Position numbers and translations under genes: made by a program
The notes under the pieces: model-generated
What the model was told of the DNA's origin: nothing
The model's database searches: none
What the model saw: only the letters and a program-made list of their open reading frames with translations
Shown here: positions 32,877 through 41,789 of the stretch, in pieces
Layout: the number at the start of each line of letters is the position of its first letter
Numbering within the stretch: position 1 is the stretch's first letter
Source: Geobacillus subterraneus
Lineage (GTDB): Bacteria; Bacillota; Bacilli; Bacillales; Anoxybacillaceae
Reading direction: 5' to 3'
Length of the DNA: 64,000 nt
Assembly (NCBI RefSeq): GCF_001618685.1
Contig: NZ_CP014342.1
Span: 1,860,001-1,924,000, forward strand

Positions 32877-33272
32877 TCATGCCTGTGTCGTTCCTTCAAC
32901 GATGTACTCTATTCCTTTTCGTTGAAGGTTCATAGCACCAATGCGGTCATCGTTTGAGGTATATCCGCATGTTCGACAACAAAAGGTGTGTGTACGTTTC
33001 TTTCGATTGGCTTTTTCCGTATGACCACACTTTGGACATGTCAAAGAGGTGTAATGCGGAGCAACCACCATCACTTTTGACCCATGCAAACGTGCCGGCA
33101 TGTGAATGGTGATCATCTCGTCGTCTTTGTTGATCGTATAACCGATATAATAGCGATTGCCTTCACCATGCTCTTCAAAAATGCCGACTTGGTCGAGGCC
33201 ATACGCTTCCATCATCGGCTCAAGCGTGTCGATAAACTCGTCGATCACGACGCTTCTTGGCACAAATTCCAT
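32877..33272 (-). CDS. Chimeric protein: DUF5634-like N-terminus fused to a TnpB zinc-ribbon C-terminus
   Basis: Residues 1-59 ([20 protein letters not shown] and on to [10 protein letters not shown]) look like the start of a small Bacillaceae DUF5634-type protein of unknown function. From residue ~60 the frame continues without break into the C-terminus of an IS605 Tnp[21 protein letters not shown], a Cys79-Cys82/Cys99-Cys102 zinc ribbon, and [10 protein letters not shown] with the third RuvC Asp. RuvC I and II, the bridge helix and the N-terminal domain are absent, so no nuclease activity is expected. ATG 33272 has AGAGGAGG upstream. Confidence 0.75.
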   Translation of the reverse strand: MEFVPRSVVIDEFIDTLEPMMEAYGLDQVGIFEEHGEGNRYYIGYTINKDDEMITIHMPARLHGSKVMVVAPHYTSLTCPKCGHTEKANRKKRTHTFCCRTCGYTSNDDRIGAMNLQRKGIEYIVEGTTQA

Positions 33273-33349
33273 CTTCTTTTCCTCCTCTTTGCCCATGCTC
33301 AATGTTAGTGTGCGGCAAAACGAGGAAAAGAATGAACGGAAATGATCGG

Positions 33350-35329
33350 CTACGCCGGCGGTTCGCCGCAAGCGTTGCGGTTGTGTTCTTCTAGCCATTG
33401 TTGCAGCTTTTCCGCTTCAAGCGAACGGCTGAAATAAAATCCTTGCGCGTAGTCGCAATCCATTTGCGACAGAAGCGCCACTTGCGACTCCGTCTCGACT
33501 CCCTCCGCCAACACTTCAATATCCAAACTTTTGGCTAAATGAATGATCGTATCGACAATCGTCGCATCTTTCGAATTTTCCGCAATGCCTTGAATAAAAC
33601 TGCGATCAATTTTCAACAGCGACACCGGCAAATTGCGGATATACGCGAGCGAAGAGAAACCGGTGCCAAAGTCATCGATCGCCGCCTGTACACCAAGTCG
33701 CTGCAGTTCGGTTAAAATGTGTCTTCCTGTCTCAATGTTTTCCATCAGCCCGCTTTCTGTCACTTCTAAAATGAGCCGATCAGGCGCTAGCCCCGTCTCG
33801 CGCAAAATGCGCTTCACATGCTCGACAAGTTCGGGGCGGTTGAGCAAAAACGGCGATAAATTGACCGCTAACTTCAGTCCGGGAAATTTTCTTTCCCATT
33901 CTTTCACTTGGCGGCACGCCCGTTCCAACACCCATAGCGTAATTTCAAAAATAAAGCCGCTCTCTTCAGCCAGCGGGATGAAATCAAGCGGCGGAATGTC
34001 GCCAAGCGCCGGGTGGCGCCAGCGCAACAGCGCCTCAACGCCCATTGCCCGGCCTTTGGCAAGCCTCACTTTCGGCTGATAGCATAAATAAAACTGCCCG
34101 CGCATAATAGCAAACGGCAAATCTTGCTCAATCACCGCATGCCGATGTTCCGTCGGCCGATAAAAGGCATAGCCGTTCCGTCCCCGCTCCTTCACCTCAT
34201 ACAGCGCCTGATCGGCGTATTTCATCACTTGCTCGATCCGGTCGCTGTCTTTCGTGAAAAAAGCGATGCCGATCGATAAGGTCGATTGGATGAGCTGTTT
34301 GTCGTAATAAAACGGCTCATGAAACGAGCTGACAAGCCGCTCGGCCAAGGCGGTCATCTCCGTTTTCGTGATGTTTGGCAACAAGAGAACAAACTCATCG
34401 CCGCCGACGCGCGCGAAAAAATCACCATGACGCAGCGCCTGCCTAACGCGTTTCACCGCCTCGCGCAAAAAATAATCGCCGGCTTGATGAGAAAAATGGT
34501 CATTGATCCATTTAAATTTGTCAAAATCTAAATAGCATAGGGCAAACGGCGTACCGCTCGCGATCAACTCATCGATATGCCGCTCGAAATAGCTGCGGTT
34601 GGCGATGCCGGTGAGTGAGTCAAAGTAGGCAAGCTGACGCAGCTTTTCCTCATACTGCTTCCGCTCGCTAATATTTTTTACCGTGACAATGACGCAGTCA
34701 AGCACGCCTGCTTCATCGACGATCGCTTTTCCTTGCGCCTCCATCCAAACCCATTCGCCATGCCCGTCTCGCTTGCGGAACTCTGCCGTTTGCGCCTCGT
34801 ATGTATCATACAGCTCATCCAGTTTTTGGGTTACGACCGGCACGTCATCGGGGTGGACAAACGCCAACACCTCATCGTATGAGACCGGAGGGCGCTTGTT
34901 TGTTTTTCGCTTCCATGACGGCGGGATATACGATAATTCCCGATGGCGGGAAAAAATCAAGACATAGTCGCTCGAATGTTCGACGATCAGCTGCAGGCGC
35001 CGCTCCGCTTCGGCAAGCCGCGCTTGCAACCCATCCACTGAGGCTTGGCGGCGCAGAACGCATAGCATGGCCGCCGGTTGGCTGCGCTCGTCGATGATTG
35101 GCGACATGACGGCGACAAAAGCGCCGCCGGGCAATTCAACCTGAAAAGCGACCTTCTGTTCTTTCATCCGCTCGGCCAACGCTCGTCCCTCAGCGGCGAG
35201 CGCCTTTTTCTCGTCCCGGCTCAGGGCCAGACGGCCAAAGGCTGGATTTTGATAAATGATGACGCCTTGCCAATTCAAGATAACGACTGCTTCTGTGAAG
35301 TGATGGAAAAAGGCCGTATACTTGTCCAT
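33350..35329 (-). CDS. PAS-GGDEF-EAL cyclic-di-GMP protein
   Basis: This 659-residue cytoplasmic signalling protein has an N-terminal PAS-like region (about 5-90), a coiled linker, a second PAS/PAC with a PP-W-D-E-HPDD pattern (~105-230), a GGDEF domain with intact [15 protein letters not shown] (~310), and an EAL domain with [23 protein letters not shown] and [16 protein letters not shown]. Both synthase and phosphodiesterase motifs look complete. No membrane segment is seen. It probably tunes c-di-GMP in response to a signal sensed by PAS. It stands alone between the TnpB chimera and the siderophore locus. Confidence 0.92.
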   Translation of the reverse strand: MDKYTAFFHHFTEAVVILNWQGVIIYQNPAFGRLALSRDEKKALAAEGRALAERMKEQKVAFQVELPGGAFVAVMSPIIDERSQPAAMLCVLRRQASVDGLQARLAEAERRLQLIVEHSSDYVLIFSRHRELSYIPPSWKRKTNKRPPVSYDEVLAFVHPDDVPVVTQKLDELYDTYEAQTAEFRKRDGHGEWVWMEAQGKAIVDEAGVLDCVIVTVKNISERKQYEEKLRQLAYFDSLTGIANRSYFERHIDELIASGTPFALCYLDFDKFKWINDHFSHQAGDYFLREAVKRVRQALRHGDFFARVGGDEFVLLLPNITKTEMTALAERLVSSFHEPFYYDKQLIQSTLSIGIAFFTKDSDRIEQVMKYADQALYEVKERGRNGYAFYRPTEHRHAVIEQDLPFAIMRGQFYLCYQPKVRLAKGRAMGVEALLRWRHPALGDIPPLDFIPLAEESGFIFEITLWVLERACRQVKEWERKFPGLKLAVNLSPFLLNRPELVEHVKRILRETGLAPDRLILEVTESGLMENIETGRHILTELQRLGVQAAIDDFGTGFSSLAYIRNLPVSLLKIDRSFIQGIAENSKDATIVDTIIHLAKSLDIEVLAEGVETESQVALLSQMDCDYAQGFYFSRSLEAEKLQQWLEEHNRNACGEPPA

Positions 35330-35462
35330 GCGATGGTTACCTCGCCATTAATCGAAATATACCGTGACCCTCACTTCCATTTTTACGAAAACACGAGCAA
35401 AAATCAACAAATTTTGCAAAAGTTTTGCCAAAAACATGAAACTGCCCGCTAGCGGCCGGCAG

Positions 35463-36200
35463 TCACCCCGTTTGCCGCTGGCGGGCTTTGAGCGGACACG
35501 TTTGGCAGCACGTTCCCCCTTTTGTTTGGACGTAAAGGCAGCACGTCGTCCGTTGCATGCCGCTCGCTCCTTTAAAGAAGCGGCGGAGCGGATTGTCCTT
35601 TTGGCCAAACAGGCGGCCATCAGCTTCATGAACGAGAAAGCGGAAATCGTCCCGCAGCCGATCGGCGACCGGGGCAAGCGACTCATCCTCTAACCAACGT
35701 TCATATACCCAATACACATAAATGGCGACATTTTCCCATAAGATGAGGGGCGAGATGCGCGTCAGACGCCGCAACCGGGCGATGAGCGGAGCGAACAAAC
35801 CGGCGAACACGTCGCGAACGGCCTGCTCGCGCCAACCGCTGCGCTCAATGCCGCACATCTCCGCTTCCGGCGGCGCAAGGCGAAAGCGCGGCATCCAGGT
35901 CTCTCCTTCACCGTCCGTATCAAGCCAAATGCGCCCAGGCTCGAGCACAAGCCGCTTGTTCCATGCCGACATGGCGTATAAAGCCATCGGCGCTAAAAAG
36001 CTTAGACGCTTGACAAGCATCGACGCCGCAACGGCGTCATTCGCCGCCCCCATCTCATCACGCACGTGCGCGACATACTTAGCGAGCTGTTCGTCATCAT
36101 GAACCAGCCAGGCAAACAACATCGATGACGAGACATCAGCAGCTTCGCTTGAAAAACGGTACGTTTCCAACGCTTTGACTTCTTCTTCGCTTAACCTCAT
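35463..36200 (-). CDS. FhuF-type ferric siderophore reductase
   Basis: The 245-residue protein ends with MQRTTCCLYVQTKGGTCCQTCPL, the closely spaced Cys cluster that binds the [2Fe-2S] of FhuF/IucA-C-terminal proteins. The N-terminal ~190 residues are helical and typical of the family. It would reduce the imported ferric siderophore in the cytoplasm to release Fe(II). ATG 36200 shares bases with the TGA of the ATPase gene, so it is the last gene of the Fec/Fhu operon; AAGGCG lies eight bases upstream. The longer frame to 36254 lacks this. Confidence 0.87.
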   Translation of the reverse strand: MRLSEEEVKALETYRFSSEAADVSSSMLFAWLVHDDEQLAKYVAHVRDEMGAANDAVAASMLVKRLSFLAPMALYAMSAWNKRLVLEPGRIWLDTDGEGETWMPRFRLAPPEAEMCGIERSGWREQAVRDVFAGLFAPLIARLRRLTRISPLILWENVAIYVYWVYERWLEDESLAPVADRLRDDFRFLVHEADGRLFGQKDNPLRRFFKGASGMQRTTCCLYVQTKGGTCCQTCPLKARQRQTG

Positions 36201-37012
36201 CACGATACGCCTTCTTTCTGTAGGATGCGCCGCCCTTTTCCGTACGGGATGCAAAGCGGGGTGCCAAAGAGCGGATCGTACGTAATTTGGCAGTCCATCT
36301 GAAACACATCTTTTACGAGCTGGCGGGAAATGACGTCTTCCGGTCTCCCTTCGGCGTACACTGCCTTGTCGCGAATGGCGACGAGATGATGCGCATAGCG
36401 GCAGGCCAAGTTTAAGTCGTGGAGCACCATGACGATCGTCCGCCGTTCTTTTTCATTCAGCTCAAACAATAAATCTAAAATGTCAATTTGATGTGCCAAA
36501 TCAAGATACGTCGTCGGCTCGTCAAGCAAGATGATGTCCGTTTCTTGCGCCAGCGTCATGGCGATCCATGCGCGCTGGCGCTGTCCGCCGGAAAGCGAAT
36601 CAACCGGCCGCTCGGCGAGCTCTGTCAGCCCGGTCGCCGCCAAAGCGCGCGCAACGGCACGCTCATCTTCTTCGCTCCATTGCTTAAGCCACGTTTGGTA
36701 TGGGTAACGCCCTTGCTTGACGAGCTGCAGCACGGTCAGCCCTTCCGGAGCGACAGGCGACTGCGGTAAAATGGCCAACCGGCGGGCGATTTCCTTGGTC
36801 GGCTGTTTGGCAATCTCTTTTCCATCAAGCAAGACGGCGCCGCCTGCCGGCTTTAGCAGACGGGCCAAGGCGCGCAGCAACGTCGACTTGCCGCAACCGT
36901 TCGCGCCGATCAACACCGTCACTTTCCCTTTTGGAATCGTTAAATGCAGCCGATCAATAATCAGCGTTCCCCCATATGATAAAGTCAATTCTTTCGTCTG
37001 AAGCGCGTGCAT
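36200..37012 (-). CDS. Iron-siderophore ABC importer ATPase (FecE/FhuC type)
   Basis: This 270-residue ATPase has Walker [10 protein letters not shown] (~33-41), Q-loop LPQSP, signature [13 protein letters not shown], Walker [17 protein letters not shown] and the switch [13 protein letters not shown]. The FecE/FhuC hallmarks are YLDLAHQ and HDLN-A-RY. ATG 37012 is preceded by GGAGGGGGC, better than ATG 37030. It energises the two BtuCD-type permeases encoded upstream. Confidence 0.92.
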   Translation of the reverse strand: MHALQTKELTLSYGGTLIIDRLHLTIPKGKVTVLIGANGCGKSTLLRALARLLKPAGGAVLLDGKEIAKQPTKEIARRLAILPQSPVAPEGLTVLQLVKQGRYPYQTWLKQWSEEDERAVARALAATGLTELAERPVDSLSGGQRQRAWIAMTLAQETDIILLDEPTTYLDLAHQIDILDLLFELNEKERRTIVMVLHDLNLACRYAHHLVAIRDKAVYAEGRPEDVISRQLVKDVFQMDCQITYDPLFGTPLCIPYGKGRRILQKEGVS

Positions 37013-37030
37013 GCTTGCCCCCTCCTTCAT

Positions 37031-38083
37031 TTATGCCTTCCGGCTTTGATACAATAAATAAATAAAATATGGCGCGCCAAGGGCGGCGGTAAATACGCCC
37101 GCTGGAATTTCTGTCGGCGCTAACAGCATTCGCCCGGCGAGATCCGCTCCCATGACTAACACGCCGCCTAACAGCGCAGCCGTCGGAAGCAGCGCACCAA
37201 ACGCCGAACCAACAAGCCGGCGCGCCATATGCGGCGCCATCAACCCAACAAATCCGATGCCGCCGGCAAAGGCGACCGCTCCCCCAGTGAGCGCTGTGCT
37301 CAGCAGCACAAGCCCTAGCCGTTGCCGTTCGACTGCACTGCCAAGCCCAATCGCCAGCTCGCCTCCTAACTCCTGCACGTTGACGTGTCGGGCTGCGAGC
37401 ATGGCCATAAGGAGCAGCCCGATGATCGATGGCGCCATGAACGAGACGTGTTGCCAAGATGCGCCATATACGCTGCCGGTGATCCAAACGTTCGCCTGGC
37501 TCGCCCGGTAAATCGGCCCGACGATCATCAATAACGTTGTCAACGCCTGCATCAGCGCGGAAATGCCGATGCCGATCAGCACGAGCCGAAGCGGGGCGAG
37601 GCCGTTTTTCCACGCCAGCATATACACGAACCAGGCGGCGGCCGTAGCCCCCAAAAAGGCCGCGAGCGGCAGCCAGTGGATGCTGACGGTGAGGGAGTTG
37701 TTTTCATCACTAAACAGCGCCAAAAAAGCGACGACCGCGGCCGCCGCTCCGCCGGTAATGCCGAGCACATCCGGCGAAGCGAGCGGATTGCGCACCATCC
37801 CTTGCAAAATCGCGCCCGCTGCGGCAAGCGCCATTCCAGCTAGCCAGGCAACCAACACGCGCGGCAGTCGAAACGTCAAAATGACCGTCTGATGAATTTC
37901 CTCTCCATAGCCAAGCAGCGCAGCGGCCGCTTCCAACGGCGAAATGCGCATCTCCCCGCTGCCGATGCTGATAAGAAAAAGCAGAACCGCCGCCGCCCCG
38001 AACGCGGCGATCACGACAGCCGCTTTTTTGTCATAGAAAAACGATACATAGCTTCCCATCCGGACAGTGACGTATTTTTTCAT
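37031..38083 (-). CDS. Iron-siderophore ABC importer permease (FecD/FhuG type)
   Basis: The 350-residue membrane protein has the FecCD signature LTFRLPRVLVAWLAGMALAAAGAILQGMVRNPLASPDVLGITGGAA and GIGFVGLMAPHMARRLVG, with about nine to ten hydrophobic segments. The coupling loop before the ATPase contact is present. It overlaps the first permease gene by four bases and is followed by the ATPase gene after 18 bases. Confidence 0.92.
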   Translation of the reverse strand: MKKYVTVRMGSYVSFFYDKKAAVVIAAFGAAAVLLFLISIGSGEMRISPLEAAAALLGYGEEIHQTVILTFRLPRVLVAWLAGMALAAAGAILQGMVRNPLASPDVLGITGGAAAAVVAFLALFSDENNSLTVSIHWLPLAAFLGATAAAWFVYMLAWKNGLAPLRLVLIGIGISALMQALTTLLMIVGPIYRASQANVWITGSVYGASWQHVSFMAPSIIGLLLMAMLAARHVNVQELGGELAIGLGSAVERQRLGLVLLSTALTGGAVAFAGGIGFVGLMAPHMARRLVGSAFGALLPTAALLGGVLVMGADLAGRMLLAPTEIPAGVFTAALGAPYFIYLLYQSRKA

Positions 38084-39081
38084 TTTGCAGTGATCCCCCT
38101 GCGGGCAATGTAGACGAAAAACGGAACGCCGATCAATGCGGTGACAATGCCGACTGGCACTTCGCGCGGCATGAGCACATAACGCGCCCCAATATCAGCA
38201 GCCAAAAGCAAAATTCCGCCAAGCAAGGCGCAGTACGGAAGCAGCCAGCGGTGGTCTATGCCGGCCAGCGCCCGCGCCATATGCGGCACCATAATGCCGA
38301 TAAAGCCGATCGGACCGGCAACAGCGACCGAGCCGCCGGCGAGCAGCACGACTAACAGGGCGGCGGCGGCCTTGATCACATTCGTCCGCTGCCCAAGTCC
38401 TTTTGCTACATCGTCTCCCATCATCAAAATGTTGACATGGCGCGCCAACAGCATGGCTCCGAGCCAGGCGGCGGCCAAATACGGAAAAACGGCGGCCAAT
38501 AGCTCCAGCTTCCTGCCGGCGACTGACCCGGCCAGCCAAAAGAGCACTTCTTCGAGCGCCTTTTCGTTCATTGCCAACATCCCTTGCGTCAACGAGGCAA
38601 ATAAGGCAGCGACTGCTGTGCCGGCAAGCGTCATCTTCAGCGGTGTCAGCCCGTCTTTCCCTGCGGCGCTGATCACAAACACGATCGCCGCCGCGGCCGC
38701 CGCCCCAATAAACGCGACCCATGACAACATTTGCAATGAAGAGATGGAAAAAAACGTAACCATCACGACAATGAAAAAGCCAGCCCCGGCATTAATACCA
38801 AAAATGCCCGGCGAAGCGAGCGGGTTTCGCGTCAGCGCTTGCATGAGCGCCCCGGCCATCGCTAGGCTCGCGCCGACCGCCGCGGCAATGAGCGCCCGCG
38901 GCAACCGGACCGTCGCCACAACTAAATGGGCGTTCGAACCGTTGTTGTCGATCAAGGCGGCTATCGCCTGCCGCCAGTTCGTATCAGTATACCCGTACAC
39001 AACGCTCATCCACATGGCGGTAAGAAGCAAGATGAACAGCCCAATGAGGCCAAACGCTTTTTGACGGTTCGTTGCTAACAT
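38080..39081 (-). CDS. Iron-siderophore ABC importer permease (FecC/FhuB type)
   Basis: This 333-residue FecCD-family permease carries TVRLPRALIAAAVGASLAMAGALMQALTRNPLASPGIFGINAGAG and GPIGFIGIMVPHMARALAG. It heterodimerises with the next permease. It is the first gene of the minus-strand operon, and its start lies 54 bases from the first of three Fur-box-like sites shared with the divergent binding-protein gene. Confidence 0.92.
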   Translation of the reverse strand: MLATNRQKAFGLIGLFILLLTAMWMSVVYGYTDTNWRQAIAALIDNNGSNAHLVVATVRLPRALIAAAVGASLAMAGALMQALTRNPLASPGIFGINAGAGFFIVVMVTFFSISSLQMLSWVAFIGAAAAAAIVFVISAAGKDGLTPLKMTLAGTAVAALFASLTQGMLAMNEKALEEVLFWLAGSVAGRKLELLAAVFPYLAAAWLGAMLLARHVNILMMGDDVAKGLGQRTNVIKAAAALLVVLLAGGSVAVAGPIGFIGIMVPHMARALAGIDHRWLLPYCALLGGILLLAADIGARYVLMPREVPVGIVTALIGVPFFVYIARRGITAK

Positions 39082-39135
39082 TCTCCTGAGATCTCCCTTG
39101 CTTCATTAATTATATATCTACCGTTAAGTCTATTT

Positions 39136-39154
39136 GATAATGACTCTCATCGTC
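39136..39154. promoter_or_regulatory. Fur box 1, permease-proximal
   Basis: GATAATGACTCTCATCGTC, a 19-base inverted-repeat-like match to the Fur consensus GATAATGATAATCATTATC. Placed to repress the minus-strand permease operon. Confidence 0.65.
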
Positions 39155-39206
39155 AATATTTTTTACCGTCTTTTTATGATATTCTCATGATTTTTTCATT
39201 TTTTTA

Positions 39207-39236
39207 TTGACAATGATTATCACTGTTATTTATTAT
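39207..39236 (+). promoter_or_regulatory. Promoter of the siderophore-binding protein gene with overlapping Fur box 2
   Basis: TTGACA (39207-39212) and TATTAT (39231-39236) with 18 bases between. TTGACAATGATTATCACTG at 39207-39225 is a Fur-box match lying over the -35 box and spacer, a classic repression position. Confidence 0.75.
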
Positions 39237-39245
39237 ATTAGCGTA

Positions 39246-39264
39246 AATGAAACTCATTATCAAC
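39246..39264. promoter_or_regulatory. Fur box 3, downstream of the plus-strand promoter
   Basis: AATGAAACTCATTATCAAC is a third Fur-like match, just after the -10 box and before the ribosome site, so it would act as a second operator for the binding-protein gene. Confidence 0.6.
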
Positions 39265-39283
39265 ACCAAAGGGGGATTTCACT

Positions 39284-40255
39284 GTGAAACGGAAACACCT
39301 CACTCTTCTTTCCGCCTTCATCCTTTCTCTCCTTCTTCTCGCCGGCTGCGGCGGAAAACAGGAAGAAACGGCCAAACCGAAGGAAAGCAATGAACCGAAA
39401 GCGGAAGAAAGCTACACGGTCGAACACGCCATGGGCACGACAGAAATCAAAGGGACGCCAAAACGAGTCGTCATTTTAACGAACGAAGGAACGGAAGCGC
39501 TGCTTGCGCTAGGCGTGAAACCGGTCGGCGCCGTCAAATCGTGGACCGGTGATCCGTGGTATGACCACATTAAAGACAAAATGGATGGCGTCAAAGAGCT
39601 TGGTTTGGAATCGGAGCCGAACGTTGAAGCGATCGCTGCTTTAAAACCAGACTTAATCATCGGCAACAAAATGCGTCATGAAAAAATTTATGAACAGTTG
39701 AAACAAATCGCTCCAACCGTGTTCGCTGAAACGCTGCGCGGCAACTGGAAAGACAACTTTATGCTCTATGCGAAAGCGGTGAACCAAGAAGAGAAAGGGA
39801 AACAGGTCATTGCTGAATACGACAAGCGCATTGAGGACTTAAAAGCGAAACTCGGCGACAAGCTGAAGATGAAAGTGTCGGTCGTCCGCTTTATGGCTGG
39901 TGACGTCCGCATCTACCATAAAGACTCGTTCTCCGGCGTCATTTTGGACCAACTCGGCTTCGCCCGCCCGGAATCGCAAAACGTGAACGACTTCGCGGAA
40001 ACCGGCGTGACGAAAGAACGCATCCCGGCCATGGACGGCGACATCCTGTTCTATTTTACATATGAAACAGGTGACGGCAAAGCAAGCGAAATCGAAAAAG
40101 AATGGATTAACGATCCGCTCTTTCAAAACTTAAACGTCGCGAAACAAGGCAAGGTGTACAAAGTGAGCGACACGATTTGGAACACGGCTGGCGGTGTGCT
40201 CGCTGCCCATCTGATGCTGGACGATATTGAGAAATATTTCTTGCAGGAACAATAA
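39284..40255 (+). CDS. Iron-siderophore-binding lipoprotein (FecB/YfmC type)
   Basis: The 323-residue lipoprotein starts at GTG behind AAGGGGG. Signal peptide with lipobox LLAGC (~residues 19-23), a Lys/Glu-rich linker, then the class III binding fold: KRVVILTNEGTEALLALGVKPVGAV, NVEAIAALKPDLIIG and the C-terminal NTAGGVLAAHLMLDDIEKYF. It would hand a ferric siderophore or ferric citrate to the divergently encoded FecCD-type permeases. Exact siderophore not determinable. Confidence 0.92.
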   Translation: MKRKHLTLLSAFILSLLLLAGCGGKQEETAKPKESNEPKAEESYTVEHAMGTTEIKGTPKRVVILTNEGTEALLALGVKPVGAVKSWTGDPWYDHIKDKMDGVKELGLESEPNVEAIAALKPDLIIGNKMRHEKIYEQLKQIAPTVFAETLRGNWKDNFMLYAKAVNQEEKGKQVIAEYDKRIEDLKAKLGDKLKMKVSVVRFMAGDVRIYHKDSFSGVILDQLGFARPESQNVNDFAETGVTKERIPAMDGDILFYFTYETGDGKASEIEKEWINDPLFQNLNVAKQGKVYKVSDTIWNTAGGVLAAHLMLDDIEKYFLQEQ

Positions 40256-40264
40256 TCTTACGTA

Positions 40265-40316
40265 AAGGCTGTGCGAAAGATTGCATACCGAATCTTCTGC
40301 ACAGCCTTCCTCTTTG
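40265..40316 (+). terminator. Terminator of the binding-protein gene
   Basis: AAGGCTGTGC (40265-40274) and GCACAGCCTT (40299-40308), with further AAGATT/AATCTT pairing inside, then CCTCTTTG. It follows the stop by 9 bases; the T-tail is modest. Confidence 0.65.
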
Positions 40317-40489
40317 TTCCCTACTCCCGTATTCCCACAAAGCACCCGGGCACAAAACCGATGATCTGGATGAATTGCTTGGACATTCCTATGCCAGGCA
40401 AGAGCGCGCCTGACAGCAAGTCCGTTGCCGCCTGGCGCAAAGTGTGATACATTCAAACTATGAAATAAGGAAAGAAAGGGAGAAGAAGA

Positions 40490-40978
40490 TTGAAACGTCC
40501 GACACAGATTGCAGCATGCCTGTTGTCGCTTAGCGTTCTATTGTCAGGCTGTGCTGATGACAGCAGCCACGAACAAAGCCATTCGCATATGACGAAAACC
40601 GCTGCTGGCGATATTCGTGAGACAACGAAATCGGTTGAGCATTTGCCAAGCTTTTTAGGCGCGTTCGAGGAAGAAATGGCCGTGTTGTACCAACAAGCCG
40701 CCGAGCACCGCGAACTGCTCGAGAACATCCCGTGCTATTGCGGCTGCGGCGAATCAGCCGGGCATCAAAACAATTACGACTGTTTCGTCCATGAAAATAA
40801 ACAAGACGGAGCAGTCGTTTGGGATGACCACGCGACAAAATGCGGCGTCTGCCTAGAGATCGCCGCTGAGTCGATCGCCGCTTATGACCAAGGGAAATCG
40901 ATCAAAGACATCCGGCATATGATCGACGAAAAATATAAAGAAGGCTACGCCGAACCGACACCGACGAAACCGCTCTAA
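40490..40978 (+). CDS. PCYCGC-motif lipoprotein of unknown function
   Basis: This 162-residue lipoprotein probably starts at TTG 40490, nine bases behind GGGAG. Signal peptide with lipobox LLSGC (~17-21), a His/Ser-rich linker, then the family motif IPCYCGCGESAGHQNNYDCFVHE followed by TKCGVCLEIAAESIAAYDQGKSIKDIRHMIDEKY. The Cys/His-rich motif suggests metal binding outside the membrane. The family is widespread in Bacillus but has no established role. It stands alone; next to an iron locus, a metal-related job is plausible but unproven. Confidence 0.85.
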   Translation: MKRPTQIAACLLSLSVLLSGCADDSSHEQSHSHMTKTAAGDIRETTKSVEHLPSFLGAFEEEMAVLYQQAAEHRELLENIPCYCGCGESAGHQNNYDCFVHENKQDGAVVWDDHATKCGVCLEIAAESIAAYDQGKSIKDIRHMIDEKYKEGYAEPTPTKPL

Positions 40979-40990
40979 TATCGACAAAAA

Positions 40991-41012
40991 AGCGCCGATT
41001 CCGGCGCTTTTT
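40991..41012 (+). terminator. Bidirectional terminator between the lipoprotein and exonuclease genes
   Basis: AGCGCCG-ATTC-CGGCGCT (40991-41008), flanked by A-run and T-run on both sides, so it serves both converging genes. Confidence 0.85.
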
Positions 41013-41060
41013 CTATTCAGATCGTCCGTTTCCCGCTCAGAAACCTCTCCGCTCGGAAGC

Positions 41061-41789
41061 TCAATGACGGCTGAGCGCGGCATACAAGTCATGCAACGTT
41101 TCGATGCCGAGCTCGTGCAGTTCGCCGAGCAAGATCGCCCATAGCTTCACCATCGCTTCTACATCCCCGTCCGCCGTATGGCGGCGCGGGCAGTCAATGC
41201 CATAGCAGGCGAGGGCGTCGTCAAGCGTTGGGCATGGATGATGGACAAGGCCGACTATTGGCTGCATATCGATAAAGCGGCCGCTCCATCTTTGCCGATA
41301 ATGATGCCAAAGCACATGGCGCAAAAACGACACATCATGGCCAATATGGTAACCGACTAAAACGCCTGTGGCGATAAACGGCACAAACGTGCGCAGCGCC
41401 TCGGCAAGCGGCGGAGCGAACATGACGTCTTTCGCCGTAATGCCGGTCAAGTCGGAAATATGCTCAGGAATCGGTTTTTCTGGTTTGACGAGCGTCATAT
41501 ACGTGCCAGTGACGAGGCCATTGACCGTTTTCGCCGCTGCCATGGCTAAAATTTCGTCACCTTGCTGCGGCGAAAAGCCGGTCGTTTCCATATCCATGAT
41601 GACGAACGGAATGTCGGGCAAACGGTCATGCCAATCAATAGAATGGCTGTTTTCCCTTTGCAGCGAGCGAAGCCAGCGTTCCTGCTGCAATGAATGATCG
41701 CTGCCCAATAAAGCGGACGACGCTTCGCGCGGAACGCCGAGCGACAACAAGCGGAGCGCCCGCTGCCAAAAGCGGTGCCGTTCATTCAT
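41061..41789 (-). CDS. DnaQ-like 3'-5' exonuclease (DEDDh family)
   Basis: The 242-residue nuclease has a ~55-residue helical N-terminal extension, then ExoI IMDMETTGFSPQQGDEIL (Asp66, Glu68), ExoII YHIGHDVSFLRHVL, and ExoIII RRHTADGDVEAM with His and Asp. All DEDDh residues are present. It overlaps the nucleotidyltransferase-like gene by 8 bases. DnaQ-type domains are often found next to or fused with DUF294 proteins, so the two probably cooperate, but the substrate is unknown. Confidence 0.87.
   Translation of the reverse strand: MNERHRFWQRALRLLSLGVPREASSALLGSDHSLQQERWLRSLQRENSHSIDWHDRLPDIPFVIMDMETTGFSPQQGDEILAMAAAKTVNGLVTGTYMTLVKPEKPIPEHISDLTGITAKDVMFAPPLAEALRTFVPFIATGVLVGYHIGHDVSFLRHVLWHHYRQRWSGRFIDMQPIVGLVHHPCPTLDDALACYGIDCPRRHTADGDVEAMVKLWAILLGELHELGIETLHDLYAALSRH

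Noticed and set aside
32877-33272. A functional TnpB nuclease
   Set aside because: Only the zinc ribbon and last RuvC residue remain; the first two catalytic acidic residues and the N-terminal domain are absent.
38258-39064. 268-codon plus-strand frame opposite the FecC-type permease gene
   Set aside because: Antisense shadow of a conserved permease; no start site.
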